From Diphasiastrum complanatum (lineage: Eukaryota > Streptophyta > Lycopodiopsida > Lycopodiales > Lycopodiaceae), in NCBI GenBank assembly GCA_029204225.1, contig CM055106.1, positions 4,136,039 through 4,200,038 of the forward strand: a stretch of DNA of 64,000 nucleotides. Reading direction: 5' to 3'. How positions within the stretch are numbered: position 1 is the stretch's first letter; each line of letters begins with the position of its first letter. Below, one piece after another: positions 1 through 11,594 of the stretch. Position numbers and translations under genes: made by a program. The notes under the pieces were generated by a model, which ran no database searches, had not been told where the DNA came from, and saw nothing but the letters and a program-made list of their open reading frames with translations.

Positions 1-2025
1 TCGCTTCTGACTTTCGACTTTGGAGCTCCTTTGAACTCCTGATTTGTCCTTGATGCACTTTGTGTTGAGCTCCCTGAGCTCCAGATTTGATCAATTTCAC
101 ACAGGTATCAAGGCTCCCTGAGCCAAAGGATTTATCGTTTGATTGCCCACTTTGTGGTCCACTCCGTGCCTTGTTGCTTCTGCACCTTGGTTTCTCTCCT
201 TGTCCCAGCCTGATCTTGATACTTTTCCATCTTGGCTCTTTAAGGTAGGCAAAAATTGAGTACTCCACAATGCACCTCTCACTCAGCTTGAAGTAGCTCT
301 TTGAATCAGCCCAAATGTAACCATTGACCTCGTGGAAAGCCAAAGGGTCGCACCAGTTTGATCTGCATCCGAACTATCTCTTCGCTTTTGTTTGAAACAC
401 CTTGTCCGTCGCGCAAAACTTGACTTTCACAATTCCATCACTGGTCAATTGCCTCACAGTCAAAACAAGAAGTGTACATCGAGCTTGGCTTCAAGTAGCT
501 CTCTTTGAATCAGACACATGCACCCAGAGTTTGCACTAGTCCGATCTCAACACGAACTGTCCCTTAGCGTCCGTTCGAAATACCAAGTCTCTCATGCAAG
601 ACTCAACTTTCACAGTTCCTTCATTGATCATCTGCCTTACACGTAACACAAGCCAGCGTACTCATATGTTTCCTCATCATTGCTGGTCCAGAGAAAGCCT
701 ATAACAAGCTTTCCTTTCCACAACAAAAACTTGTCAACTTATTAGATCCAAAGTTCGCCAGTCTCCTCGTGTGAGTATGGCTAGGTCACCTTGGATTTGC
801 CCCCGTTTTGATCAACTTTCATTTAGAATTTTCCCCAAGAGAGAGGTGTGTGTGATAGTTCCCCTCCACTTATAAAATCAGCTGATCGGACTTAGAGTAG
901 AGTTCTTCGGACAAAAAGCCTTTCCAACACTTTGCTTCCCATCTGCTAGGATTATGGCTCGATCCAACTTGTTGCCAATCTCTGAAGAGGATCCTAGTCT
1001 TTTCCCTTTGAGGAAAAAACCCAACTGATACTGGATATCACCCATGCTCAGTGAGTTTTCAGTTCCGAAGGTGGTCGTCCCAAAATGAAGACCAATTGCT
1101 CCATAGAAGATCACCCCTGAAATTGCCCTTTCCAACTTTTGACTTTCTGCTTGCGTCTGGTGGGCGTTGTCGCAAATGAAACCAACCCAAAAAACAGGCT
1201 AGCCATCCATCCTTTGCAAACATTGAGTCGTTTCGTTGCCGTTCACATGCGAGTACTTGAACTGCAAATCCGCCCCACAGATTCTGTAGTTCTCTTTGTT
1301 TGATGGTATCAGCCTTCAAAAGAAAGGTTCCTTCTCGAGCCATCAGCTCCTTGTATCACAAGTAATCATGCAAACTAGGCAAAACACGAGTACTAAGACT
1401 CACCACGAATACATACAAGTAAGACACTCAGGCAGGTTTACTAACAAGTAACAAAGACAAGGTCCCCCTTTGAGATGGTCCTGCCAATGGACCTTTGCCT
1501 GGCCGCGCCCATACAAATCGATCACAGAATCAACCCACATAGGACACCCCTCCAACTATCTGTGCTTTCACCATTAAGCAGCACATTGCCTCAGTCACGC
1601 CCCACCACTTTTTGGTCGATAGCCCTTATAGCTAAACGATCGGTAGCCATCCCGCACCGGCAGCTAACCACCCGTGCTTTACACCCGAATTCGAGTAGCA
1701 TCTCTGTATCAATGGTTAACCCGTACAGTTCGAATATGTCGCCCCGCACCCCACAAGGCACAGACCATGCTTACACCAACCTAATGGCAGCACACTGCCT
1801 CATCTGTCCTATGTGCAGACAGCGCCAAGCCCGAACCGCGAGAACTGACCATGCTTACACCTCAAGGGCAGCACCTTGACTCATCAAGTCCCCCGTTCTG
1901 CTGACCACCCCAACCGTGGACGCACCCGTGCTTACACTGTGGGCAGCACCTTGCACAACAGTTGTTTTGATGAACCCCAAACCGTGGCCATTTCTGTGAG
2001 ATCCGCATAGCTGACCGGCCAGTCG
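1..2025 (-). other. Probable internal region of a decayed LTR element; coding content not recognised
   Basis: A minus-strand primer-binding site lies at the right edge (2026-2037), so this stretch is where the body of a leftward-reading LTR element should be. The longest minus-strand open stretches are at 878-1135 and 1059-1343, and neither shows a gag zinc knuckle, protease, reverse transcriptase or integrase motif. A block beginning accatgcttacac (at about 1764, 1848 and, altered, 1924) recurs with a period near 80 bp and carries a shared ggcagcac motif, so part of the region is a degenerate tandem repeat. Retroelement origin is inferred from the neighbouring site only. Confidence 0.3.
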
Positions 2026-2037
2026 ACTCTGATACCA
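2026..2037 (-). other. Primer-binding site (initiator tRNA-Met type)
   Basis: The minus strand reads TGGTATCAGAGT, matching 11 of 12 bases of the TGGTATCAGAGC site used by most plant copia elements. A terminal CA of a possible LTR (minus strand) lies two bases away at 2040-2041. Confidence 0.5.
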
Positions 2038-2039
2038 CA

Positions 2040-2922
2040 TGTAGCGCAGGCATCCCAAAGGGAACTGGGATCCACGACTTAGCTTCCCAGCCTTCAACTC
2101 TTGCCATCCAACCCACTTGACATACAAGCAGCCAACTCACCAACAACGATCAGACTTAACCAACTTGAAGTTCCGAAAACCAACATTGAGATCCAACTTG
2201 GCACCATGCCAGACCGGAGGTCCCGATGTGGGTGACTTCCCTCCAAGCAAGCCGCCCGACATACATCAAACTTAACCAACTCGAAGCTTCGTTACAAATG
2301 AGTAACATCCATTCCAAGCAAGCGGTCTGACTTACATCAGACTTAACCAACTGAAAGCTTCGTCACGAGCGCTGGAAGCCAACTTGGCGCCACACCAGAC
2401 TGGACAGCCATAAACAGGTAACTTCCACCCAAGCAAGCCATCCAACTCAGCCGACAGGTTAGAGCCCGTTCCCCAAGAGCTTAACCCATTCACGTTCATG
2501 CAAGGAACACTCAGAACCACAAGCCACAACAGATATGGAGACAACCAGTTCCTGGACCAAATGGTCCCGACAGCATACCGCTGGCGCCACGGACCGAATG
2601 GTCCCAACGACATACTGCTGGCGTCCCGGGATACGACCCTCAACTATGTGCCAACTTAAAAATTTGGAAGCGGCCTTACAACTGGCGCTTTTACCGAACA
2701 CTGAAACCCAAAAGGTAAACAGAGTCAGTTTGAAGAAAATCCCACTTTATTGATAAATCTGAGAAGGTTACATTTCAAGTGTGCGACCGACCCTAGTCTC
2801 CAGGGCGCTAGCATGCCAAGGCGAGAGCCATGACAACATTCCAGCAAGGGAGGCTGAGACTTGGTTGGAGCTCGCCCTGAGTCGCAACCCGCACTCCCCT
2901 ATAGTATTGGTGTGATTCGGCA
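2040..2922 (-). repeat. Possible LTR of the 1-2.9 kb element
   Basis: Read on the minus strand this block would end in CA beside the primer-binding site. It holds an AATAAA signal (plus-strand tttatt at 2746-2751). It also holds three diverged copies of a block with core acttaaccaact followed by gaagcttcg-like sequence, near 2150, 2268 and 2338. The outer LTR boundary could not be fixed and no partner LTR is in the window. Confidence 0.3.
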
Positions 2923-2942
2923 CCCCCCCCCCCCCCCCCCCC
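2923..2942. repeat. Poly-C tract (20 C)
   Basis: An uninterrupted run of 20 cytosines. Such runs are prone to length error in assembly. Confidence 0.9.
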
Positions 2943-3884
2943 ATACCAAGCACTCTACCCAAGCTGGTAAAGCACGTTTTTTCTCTCTCTAGAATTTTCT
3001 CTTTCTAGAAAGTCATTTTCTCTCTCTAGATTTTATTGATCCCCAGGCTTTCTTTAATTGTGCCTAGATCGTGTGAGGTGATTGCACATCGATCTGAGCT
3101 CTATGGACTCCGCTAGAACCGATCAAAGATTTTCAGCCATAGGAACTTGGCGCCGGCTGGATTCTGGTCACAGTGGCGTCGGGAGCAGCAGGGGCGCTGC
3201 TGGCGCCAATGGCGCCGGGAGTAAAGCTTTTAAAGGTAGCTTTACAACAAATAGCCTCTGAGGTTTTATAATATTCAATAAAATCCATGGGCAAAATTAA
3301 ATCATTGCCACATTCCAACAAAAATGTGGAAGTGATAAAAAGTGAAAAGATCTATGATGTGATGGGGCCTTGCATGAAACACATGTTGAAAAGGGAGAAA
3401 TGACTGAAAAATGAAAAGTTGTCAAAGTGAAGGCCTGCCCCTCATTACCTTCTATAAAAAGGAGAGAAACGTTGAGCCAGCCTGAGAAAAAGAGAGTCTA
3501 GTGAGTTGTTACCTTGACATGCTGCTGCAAAGATCTGTGTTTTTGGGTCATTAAACGTGATGTTGTTGTGCTACAGAGAGAGTTGTGAATCATTGATTTG
3601 TTATGATGAGGAATTATTACCTTGTTATGCTGCTAATGAGATGTTACTGTAAGAGAACTTGAGAAAAAGAGTGTGACTGTGGTGAATTATTTCTTTGTTA
3701 TGCTGGTCTGTAGAGATAAGAGAGGGAGATAATTCTATGTCTAAAATGTTTCTTTTGTGGTAAGAAAAGGCATTTTTCTTCCAATTTTTTTAAGAGGAAG
3801 AAATTTTTCAAGCAAGCAAATATATGTAATGAGGGCAAAGGTGAGGGAGAGGAGAGTGAAAAAGAAGAGTCTCTCATGTTGTCT
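2943..3884 (+). other. LTR-like leader upstream of copia relic, no gene
   Basis: A TATA-like ctataaaaagg lies at about 3452. It is followed by two or three diverged copies of a block with core gagaaaaagag...ttaccttg.catgctgct (around 3484-3540, 3604-3680 and 3690-3715). The block sits immediately before a plus-strand copia relic, so it may be the remains of that element's LTR and leader. No ORF is recognisable. Confidence 0.3.
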
Positions 3885-5175
3885 ATTTTCTCTTCATCTA
3901 GCTTTAAAGCTGATAATCCTTGGTGGATTGATCGTGGATCTACTAACAAACTTGTGATTAGTAGAGATGTCATTTTCCATGAGGGGAAAAATCCAAGCTT
4001 GAAGGGGCCGAGATCACTCTTCATGATGTGGACCTTCTCATCTACCAATGATTCAAAATGATGATGGGGGGGGGAGGCTTGATCTAGAGTCTTCTCAACC
4101 AAAAACTCCAAGAAGGTCATCAAGGGACAAGGCCAAGCCTAGAAGGCTCACTCATGTTGACAAAGGCAAGCAAGTTGAAAATGGTCATATTTCTTATGCA
4201 CTTCTTTTGATGAGCCTTCCAATGTTCAAGATGCTTTGAAATCAAAAGTTTGGCATGAGGCAATGATCTTGGGTATGATACTTTAATCTCTAATCATACA
4301 TGGGACTTGATTGATCTACCACCTAACAAGAACACAATAGGATGCAAATGGGTGTTTTAGGATCAAGTACAATCAAAATGGTTCCGTGAACAAATACAAA
4401 GCAAGGCTTTGTGCCAAAGGTTATGCTCAAATAAAACGATTAGGTTATGAGGAAACCTTTGCACTTGTTGCAAAGATGACAACCATTTGAATCTTGATTG
4501 CATTGGCATCTAATTTCAAATGGCATATGTTTCAAATGGATGTCACAAATAAACTTCCTAATGGCTAATCTGGAGGAGGAGATCTATATCTGTCAACCTG
4601 AGGGCTTCATCAAGGAAGGTCAAGAAGACAAGGTTTTCTTGCTTTTGAAGAGCTTGTATGGACTCAAACAAGCTCCATGGTCTTGGTACTCTCAACTCAA
4701 CTCATTTCTTCTCTCACTAGATTTCATCATTAGCGAGTATGATCCATCATTATACTTCAAGTTTATAGATAGGAATGTGATCATTCTTGTATTATATATA
4801 GATGACATTGTTTTTTGAGAACAATGTCAAGCTTATTGATGATACTAAGATAGCATTAGGAAAAGAGTTTAGGATGCAAGATCTTAGTACTTTGCATTAT
4901 ATATTAGGACTTGAGATAGATAGGACACAATAATATGCATTAATTTGTCAATCCAAGTATGTTATTTCAATGCTCAAAAGATTTAACATGGATAAATGCA
5001 AAGGAATAGACATTCCAATGGAGCATCATGTACAAGACCCAACAGGAGGTGATGAAAGATTCTTCAAGGACATCACCCTTTATAGGAGTCTTATAGGCTC
5101 CTTAATTTGGATCCCCATCACTAGATATAATCATAGCTTTTGTTCTGGAGTGGCGTCAATTGTGGCAGTAGCTGT
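3885..5175 (+). pseudogene. Ty1/copia pol relic
   Basis: Broken copia polyprotein read left to right. It starts with a protease-like block (WWIDRGSTN near 3930), where the expected catalytic Asp-Ser-Gly is replaced by Asp-Arg-Gly. A hydrophilic linker follows, then the reverse transcriptase: a degraded W-[VL]-F block near 4340, EEEIYICQPEGF near 4574, SLYGLKQAP near 4650 and the catalytic-site match LYIDDIV near 4790. A later block, DITLYRSLIGSLIW near 5069, matches the region between RT and RNase H. The integrase is absent, and several frameshifts and stops separate the blocks. A copia origin is firm; activity is excluded. Confidence 0.88.
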
Positions 5176-5179
5176 TTGT

Positions 5180-5800
5180 TCATAACTTTTAATGATCTCC
5201 TTGGCCGTTGCTGGCTCCTATGTGGCCATAAGCTTGCACACGTCAAATTTGTAAAGCTGCTTTGTAGGACTCAACTTTGTGGACCAGATAACTTATCTCT
5301 TGCTGAGAAATTGGCCGAGTTGCAATAGGTGTGTGGAGTAGATTATTTTGTTCCACGACTACAACATCCAATTATTTGAGGATCCTTTCTTTTTCAAGAT
5401 GTGCCATATCAAGCTAGCCTTGCAAATTAGCAATTGTTGCTTTTCCTCCAGCACAGCTTTATCAACTTGTCACTAGGCATTGGTGAGAGCCTCTTGCAGC
5501 TTGCCCACATAGTCATGCAAGGCTTCTTCATTTTTCTATGCAGCTTGAAGTTCTGCTATTGATCTCTACTCATGCTACTTTGCTTGCTTTTTTCGTGTGC
5601 CAAATCCAAACTAAGAGCAATTACAATGAAAGTAAAGCTAGAAGCAAGAAAAGTACAAACCATTCAAGATAGCATAAGCACAAAGACCTAAAAACAAGAA
5701 GATCTGCATGGAATTACATTAAGGATGGAGAAATGCTTACAAAGCATGGAGTAGAGCATGGATTCATGTGGATAGGGCACATGAGACCTGGCAAATGAAA
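5180..5800 (-). other. Coiled-coil-like coding relic, unidentified
   Basis: On the minus strand between about 5450 and 5640, broken frames encode a heptad-like run including EEALHDYVGKLQEAL, separated by stops. This could be a decayed gag-like or host-derived coiled coil. No diagnostic motif identifies it, and nothing else is visible in the stretch. Confidence 0.2.
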
Positions 5801-6113
5801 ATCCCAAGGCTTGCATTCACAAAGGAGGCAAATGAGCCAAAAGATCCTTTCAAATGGTGTCTCTTTCTACTTATAGACAATGCTCTAACTTAACTGAACA
5901 TACCTATCTTGAGGGATAGTTATTCCTTATTAAGCCTTACTAAATGTATTTGGGCCCTTGTTGGCCTATTATTCTTATTAAGGTACTTTGAAGGACCTAA
6001 AGAGGGCCCACCACCTTATTCTTAAGGCTAATAGCTCCTTTTGGGCCCAAAAAAGTTGGTATTGGATATTATTTTGCATTCACAAGCATTGTATATGACA
6101 CTCCCCCCTACTT
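5800..6113 (-). repeat. LTR-like end with polypurine tract (minus orientation)
   Basis: On the minus strand a purine run AAGTAGGGGGGAG (plus 6101-6113) is followed directly by TGTCATATAC at 6100, the usual arrangement of polypurine tract then LTR start. About 225 bases into the putative LTR is a TATA-like CTATAAG (about 5870-5876). The other LTR end and partner were not found. Confidence 0.4.
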
Positions 6114-6402
6114 AAACATTTTTGTTTAAAAAAATGAAGACCTCGCTTGATGAATTTGAATGCTTAGTTTAAGTAGTCCTAAAGAAGATGTCATGTCCAA
6201 CATCTTGCTCCATAATTGTAGATCCAAGTTTGTCTGAATAGAACCCATTTGATAGGTTTAATCTGCAACTTGCTTTTCCATTAAAGAAAAAATATGGCCA
6301 AAATATATTTCTTAGTTCTAGCAACTGTCATATCTGCATAGTGCGCTTTGTTGAAAACTCAGTTGCAGCATCACATTGATCTTTGTTTAGTTCATGTTCA
6401 AT

Positions 6403-6896
6403 GGGAATTTATGATGTCGAATCAGGACGAATATTTGTCAATCAAGATATAGTCTTCTTAGAAGATAGATTCTATTATTTTAAGTAGAAGTAGCTAATGC
6501 AAGAGTTTGTTCCAACAACTCCACTCACCATCGACAAGCCTTGACCTGCGAATGTTCCAACACTAATCAAATATATCATCGGTTGTTGAGTAGATGTTTG
6601 AGAGACATCTACTCAGCAACCAATGATTGTTCGAAGATTTGCTCGAGTCCAACAAGAACCTAATCAATATATCTCTCAGACATTCATCAGTCATGATGAA
6701 CCTGCCTCAGTTGCAAAAGCCTTGTCGAAGTTAGATTCAAGCAAATGGCATATAGCCATGAATGCGAGTACAATTCTTTGATATTGGAACGAAGAAGATG
6801 GTTGCTGACATCTTCACAAAGGCCTTAGACAAAGTCTGTTTGAGAAACAGAGGATCAGTCTTGGAGTCATAAAGCTACCATGCTTTGAGAGGGAGT
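6403..6896 (+). pseudogene. 3' end of a copia polyprotein with polypurine tract
   Basis: Two copia signatures survive. GIYDVESGRIFVNQDIVF at 6403 is the end-of-integrase motif (usually YDP.T..I..SRDV.F). MVADIFTKALDK near 6797 is the C-terminal RNase H tail. A purine-rich gagaggga just before 6896 serves as polypurine tract, followed at 6897 by the LTR. Most of RT and RNase H between the two signatures is deleted or scrambled. Confidence 0.65.
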
Positions 6897-7788
6897 TGAA
6901 GAAACACAATGTTTATGTTACCAAAGTTCTGCTAGCTCTCGACTCCCAACCTGACGAATATCTCAAAGATCTTGAAGACCTCAAAAATGAAGATCTCAAA
7001 AATGAAGATCTCGAAGACCTCAAAGACAAAGACCTCGAAGACGAAATGTTTGCGAACAACAAGAGAAGGTCGAACGATGCGAAATAAAAATGTTCGATAC
7101 ACCCGGTCGAATACTTTTGACACCTCACGCTCGAAAGGACCGAGAAGATCAAAGAAGTACTGTAAAGTACAAATCCCTAATATGATATGATGACATCAGC
7201 AGGAGAGCGTTAGGACATGCCTAATCTACCGCTCTTGTAATCTATGATTAGTCTTAGATTGTTTAATCTATCTAATCAAGATATTTACTCTGAATATATG
7301 CAATTGCTAGATGCACCAAACAATATACAAATACATAGACAGAAATACAGAAGAGAGAAGTCCGCCAGTAAGCGAGATATTGTAAGCAGCATCCATAAAG
7401 ATCCAAGTAGTCTGCTAGTAAGCGAGACACTATTCGTGGGAGCACACCGCTTCTCTCACACCAATGCATTGTGTGGGTCTGTCACATAGTGCTTAAACCA
7501 AGAGGATCAATAAATGATGTTGTAGCCATTATGCACATATCATTCTAAATTGTCTGATCTCGATTGAATCATTGTCTACTTATTATTTGTGTATCTCATT
7601 TGCTTTGTTTTATCTATTCCGCACATAGGTTCAATCTTGTTGAATGCTGAATTAACATAAAACGTAGGTCAACATTGTCTGTCTACATTCTGGAGGATTA
7701 TAGGAATGATATAGCAGGTAGTGACCAGCAATCATATCCGAACTCCATTTGAATTTATTTGTGTTTGTTTTGCTTCTGATTCTCGTCA
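6897..7788 (+). repeat. LTR of a copia-type element (892 bp)
   Basis: Starts TGAAGAAACA after a polypurine tract and ends TCTCGTCA one base before a perfect primer-binding site, so both ends are defined by flanking signals. It carries a short tandem array near 6970-7045 built from variants of ctcaaaaatgaagat and ctcgaagac, and an aataaa near 7509. It is preceded by a copia 3' end and followed by a PBS. It is therefore both the 3' LTR of one body and the 5' LTR of the next, as in a tandem or recombined copy. Confidence 0.7.
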
Positions 7789-7789
7789 G

Positions 7790-7801
7790 TGGTATCAGAG
7801 C
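7790..7801 (+). other. Primer-binding site (tRNA-Met)
   Basis: tggtatcagagc, a perfect match to the plant initiator tRNA-Met site, one base after the LTR end. Confidence 0.8.
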
Positions 7802-8845
7802 GAGATTCTCAACAAGTGCCAACCAAGAGCTCAACCAGGCCAAAAGTGCACTCAAGGCGTGCCAAAATCTCATGGCACAAAAACCTCAACCGGCCCCAAT
7901 GGTGATTCCGCCGCCATCGATTTATGATGTTGTGTAGACTAGCTAGAGCCAAGATCAAGGACAAGCAGTGGCGGGGTTAGATACGCAAGACCAAGGGCAA
8001 GATACAGGCCCTGACACCACCCAGCAAGCGGATCCAAGCCAAGCACAAGCCTCCTCATCCCAAGGCTCGAGGCTGATCTCTGCCAGCCATGCATTCAGAA
8101 GCGCATTCAGAAGACCAAAATTGATAGAGGATGAAATTAATGCCTACCCGGTCCAACACCCATATGAAAGCTCACGAGGCGGCCGACAGCTACCAGTCAC
8201 AATCAAGGAAGTCAAAGATAATGAACTGGCCTTCATTCCAGCCTTGGCTCCTCAACCAAAATGGCGTAGGAAGCTGTTTTAAAGAGAACTTGTGGCCATC
8301 AGGGCATATTTCACGAGTCCAAGGCAACTACGGGTCAATGCCCACTATGTTTCCTACCCACGCAGATCAAAATGGGCGGAGTGCGGCACTCCAATGGACA
8401 AGATCACTATCAAAACTCTGAACTGGCCAAAAATCCATTTGGAGTACGGGTGGAAGATGGACGTAGACGCCAAGAGGGCTCTAGTCCAGTTTTCTAAAGA
8501 ATTTGTCGATTGTCCAGATCCAACAGTCTGCCCGGCCGCACAATATGGGCGTCGCCACCAAATGGGACTTCTTTCTCCCATCCATTTGTTTTGACCAACA
8601 CGGCCCTGGCATCCCAAAAGGTTGAAGACCAACTGCTAGTGGCCTGAGTGTACTATAGAGTGGCACTTCTCGGCGACCCCTGACAACCCCGCTTTCAAAT
8701 CTGGATTGAGCAGCATTGGCTTGATGGGGTCCATAAGTCCTTCTACCTTACCAAGGACAAGAAGAGCACCGCCAGATTGGATTTCATGGAAGAAGTGACC
8801 GGATATCTCATCCACCAAAGACACGCTAAATGGAGCTTATACTAA
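7802..8845 (+). pseudogene. Unidentified retroelement ORF, broken
   Basis: Coding-like sequence starts in the leader after the primer-binding site. A Gln/Ser-rich segment (7968-8282) runs in the same frame as 8283-8594, interrupted by one TAA. After a frame change it ends with a well-preserved tail containing SFYLTKDKKSTARLDFMEEV-like sequence and stops near 8844. No zinc knuckle, protease or polymerase motif is present, so it is not the gag-pol expected behind a copia LTR. It may be the gag-like ORF of a non-autonomous element. Function unknown. Confidence 0.45.
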
Positions 8846-8894
8846 GCACCATAGTGTTGAGGGACGGACACTAGTTCACCAGGTTGGAGGCCCT

Positions 8895-9720
8895 ATTGGG
8901 GGTATGACAGTGTAAATAAATAAATTAGCCGAAAATAGTTGCGAGGGTCATGGCATCTTGCGTGTGTAAGCCCATGGCCCAATGAGCATTTGTAAATAAA
9001 TAATCATGGACATAAACTTGACTTTGGGCCATGTAATTAAAAATAATACTAGAAGGCCAAAGTTAAGCTTAAGTTAAATTACTAAGTTCTTTGGGATTAG
9101 TCAAAAGTAAAATGGTGGTAGGTGGGGTGTGTTTCTTCCTACACCATAGATTCATTTGTGTTTCTTGTGGATGGTGTGGATTACAATCCCACCTTTTGCA
9201 AGTAGCCAATAGGAAGCAAGGGGCAAGGTCCACCCCAAAGATAAAAAGGCACCATTTGTAATCCATTTCCATGCTTAATGAGAAGGAGGAAACTTTACCA
9301 TTTTGGAGAGAAGCATCCTCATTTGCTATTTAATACTTGCTAATGCTTTTGTATGCTTGTGTCTTTGCTCTCTAGTTTCCATGTTTTTGGTTTCTTTAGT
9401 TAATGTTTCTCCATTAGCATTCACAATGAGCAAATGAGCTAACCTCCCCTCTCACTCTCTTTCTCTCCCTCTTCTCTACTTTCTACTTCTATCTATCTAT
9501 CTCTCTCCCTCTCTTTCACTCAAGATCATGATGTGTGTGTGGTTAGTGTAGGAGTTGGTAGGGTTAAAGTGGATTAGAGTTAGGGAAAAGAGTAGAATGC
9601 ATCTAAATCTAGCAACTTGACATAGTTTGGCACCTATCTAGTGTTCTAACTCTCTTTGACAGGCGAAAGGGCTGCTCACCAACCGAAACTCCACACCATA
9701 CAATAATTTGCCTCAAAAAA
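8895..9720 (+). repeat. LTR-like dispersed repeat
   Basis: A G-rich run (attgggggtatgaca) precedes tgtaaataaataaat, which looks like a polypurine tract followed by an LTR start. Bases 8930-9085 have a clear relative in inverted orientation at 57655-57805, sharing blocks such as gcccatggcccaatgagca. A TATA-like ataaaaagg lies near 9241 and a pyrimidine-rich stretch at 9447-9522. This start does not match the LTR at 6897, so it is not that LTR's partner. Confidence 0.4.
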
Positions 9721-9764
9721 CAAGTTGGACTACCATTCTCTTGCATGTCTTCGATGGTAGAGTA

Positions 9765-9861
9765 TTTCTGCAGACTATGCGACAATGCGTGTAAAACTGC
9801 AGCAATATAAATGGAACTAGATTAACATGGGATTTAGGAGAGTAGAGGAATAAATCCAACA
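9765..9861 (-). repeat. LTR fragment of the 15.8-21.4 kb copia family
   Basis: The plus-strand text (gactatgcgacaa, then atttaggagag and aataaatccaaca at 9861) matches the U3 end of the LTRs at 15797-16911 and 20292-21401. On the minus strand it begins with the same TGTTGGATTTAT terminus. Only about 100 bp remain. Confidence 0.7.
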
Positions 9862-10500
9862 TATGGCACACAATTGGATCATGTTTGGACAAACATACAA
9901 AACTCAAGAAATTTATCTGGATCTACATATGCTTATTGGTTAGATCATTCACCAATAAATTACATGTGTGATTAAAAAAATAATAATATTATTATATCAC
10001 CTCCCTATAAGACAAATTGCCAATACCTATAGGCAAAATGTTTGTATCTAGGTATGTAAAGAATATTTTAATACTTAACATTAAAAATAATCATTCAAGA
10101 TAAAATTTTGGAAATTGTATAGATTACTGAAGTTCTAATATTTTCTCCATGCCAAGGCAGGGCCATGTGGCTAGCCACATCACACTTGTTTTACTATGTG
10201 GTACTTTTTTATTGGCTACTTTTGTGCTTAGATAGTCTAACTTGATAACTTGCATTTCTTTTATGCTTACAAATATCTTCATCTTACATTGTATTTACAT
10301 TCAATTTTCAGATTAACCATCCAAGGCCTGATATACAACTAATATATAATTTTATATATGGAATTTGACTACTAGTGTCATGTTCCCCGATGACCATTTT
10401 TAATTGATTTTTTTGGTTCATGGTTACTTTTTATAACAACTGAGCCTTTTACTATTGTCTTATTCATCAATCTAGATCTTTCTTTTTTTGTTTCTTTATT
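9862..10500. other. No gene recognised
   Basis: AT-rich sequence with no supported ORF or repeat boundary. Confidence 0.5.
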
Positions 10501-10501
10501 G

Positions 10502-10960
10502 AGTCGATTCATGTCTAAGCCTAGAGAGAATCATTGGCACATGGAATGAGATATCTTCAAGGGAATTCTACATCTTGATTTACAATATCGCATATTTCAT
10601 GCACCAAATTCACTCGGATTTTCTAATGTGGATTGCGATGGAAACATAGATGATAATAGATCCACTAAAAGTTTTGTCTTCTAGTGCATGTACAATGGCA
10701 ATATTTTGGAGCAACAAGAAGCAACCTCCCTTTTCAATCTCAATAAGTTGTTCAATATCTTACCATCCATATAAAACTTCAGTGCTAAAAAATTACATAT
10801 ATTGTAATCAACAATCTATCAAAAACAAGAAACTACGAGTAAGAAAAAACTATTACTTGTGCACTACAAAACATTTTGTAGCTCCACCTCAAATGGGTGA
10901 AAAAATAGAAAACAATGAGAAAAATAATACCAAATTGTTTGAGAAAAGGTGACAAATCTT
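10502..10960 (+). pseudogene. Copia RNase H relic
   Basis: Broken frames give SRFMSKPRENHW near 10502, a degenerate YLQGTLHL-like block, then DDNRSTKSF near 10650 and IFWSNKKQPPFS near 10698. These correspond in order to the copia RNase H motifs around SRFM..P...HW, RYLKGT, DRRSTSG and WSSKKQ. Stops and frame changes occur between every block. No LTR is attached. Confidence 0.65.
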
Positions 10961-11586
10961 TTAAAAGGATGAAAGCTGCTTAAAATCTAGACTCATAAAG
11001 ATGTGTTACAAGGTCCCCTACATTAGCTGGGTTGGATAAAAGTTGTTATTGTGTCCATGATGATCCAAGCTTGAGCTACTCGTATAAGAAAGAGAACATG
11101 GGACCTTGCACAATCCAAACTTGGCTATCCCATGTTTTTGTTGACTTATGGTGTACGTTAGGTAAAGAGTGATTGCTTGCATAAGTATTTTGATGCCAAA
11201 AAAAGTGTTATGAAGAAATTGTGTATGATTGTTTACTATGGGATAATCATGCTAAGTTTTCAAAAGATTGGGGATTTTGGGATTTGGATCTCTTTAATGA
11301 TTGCAAGCCTTCTACATGAAATTTTCTTAAGTGGAAATCCATTTCTATATAAAAAAAATTATATGCTCAATAAAATTGTCAAGTATAAGATGTTATATGA
11401 TTTTTATTGCCATTAAAATCTTATTTAGTGTGGATAATTTTTTTAAAGAATTTGATAAAGCAGCTTTACAATGGACAATGTTCCAAATAAAAATTCAAAA
11501 TGCAAATCAAACTAATTTTGGGTAATTAGCCAACTTTCGTGTAGGGGAAGGACCTTTATTGGTGGTTTGGACTATTTTCCAAGTTA
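10961..11586. other. No gene recognised
   Basis: AT-rich, with two weak plus-strand open stretches (11177-11416 and 11331-11525) of biased composition and no recognisable motif. An AATAAA on the minus strand at about 11553 could serve the Agenet gene only if its 3' UTR ran some 700 bp through the MITE. Confidence 0.4.
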
Positions 11587-11594
11587 CAATCATC

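Noticed and set aside
1475-1879. 134-codon plus-strand ORF
   Set aside because: It overlies a degenerate tandem repeat beside an opposite-strand PBS, and has Ser/Thr/Pro bias and no motif.
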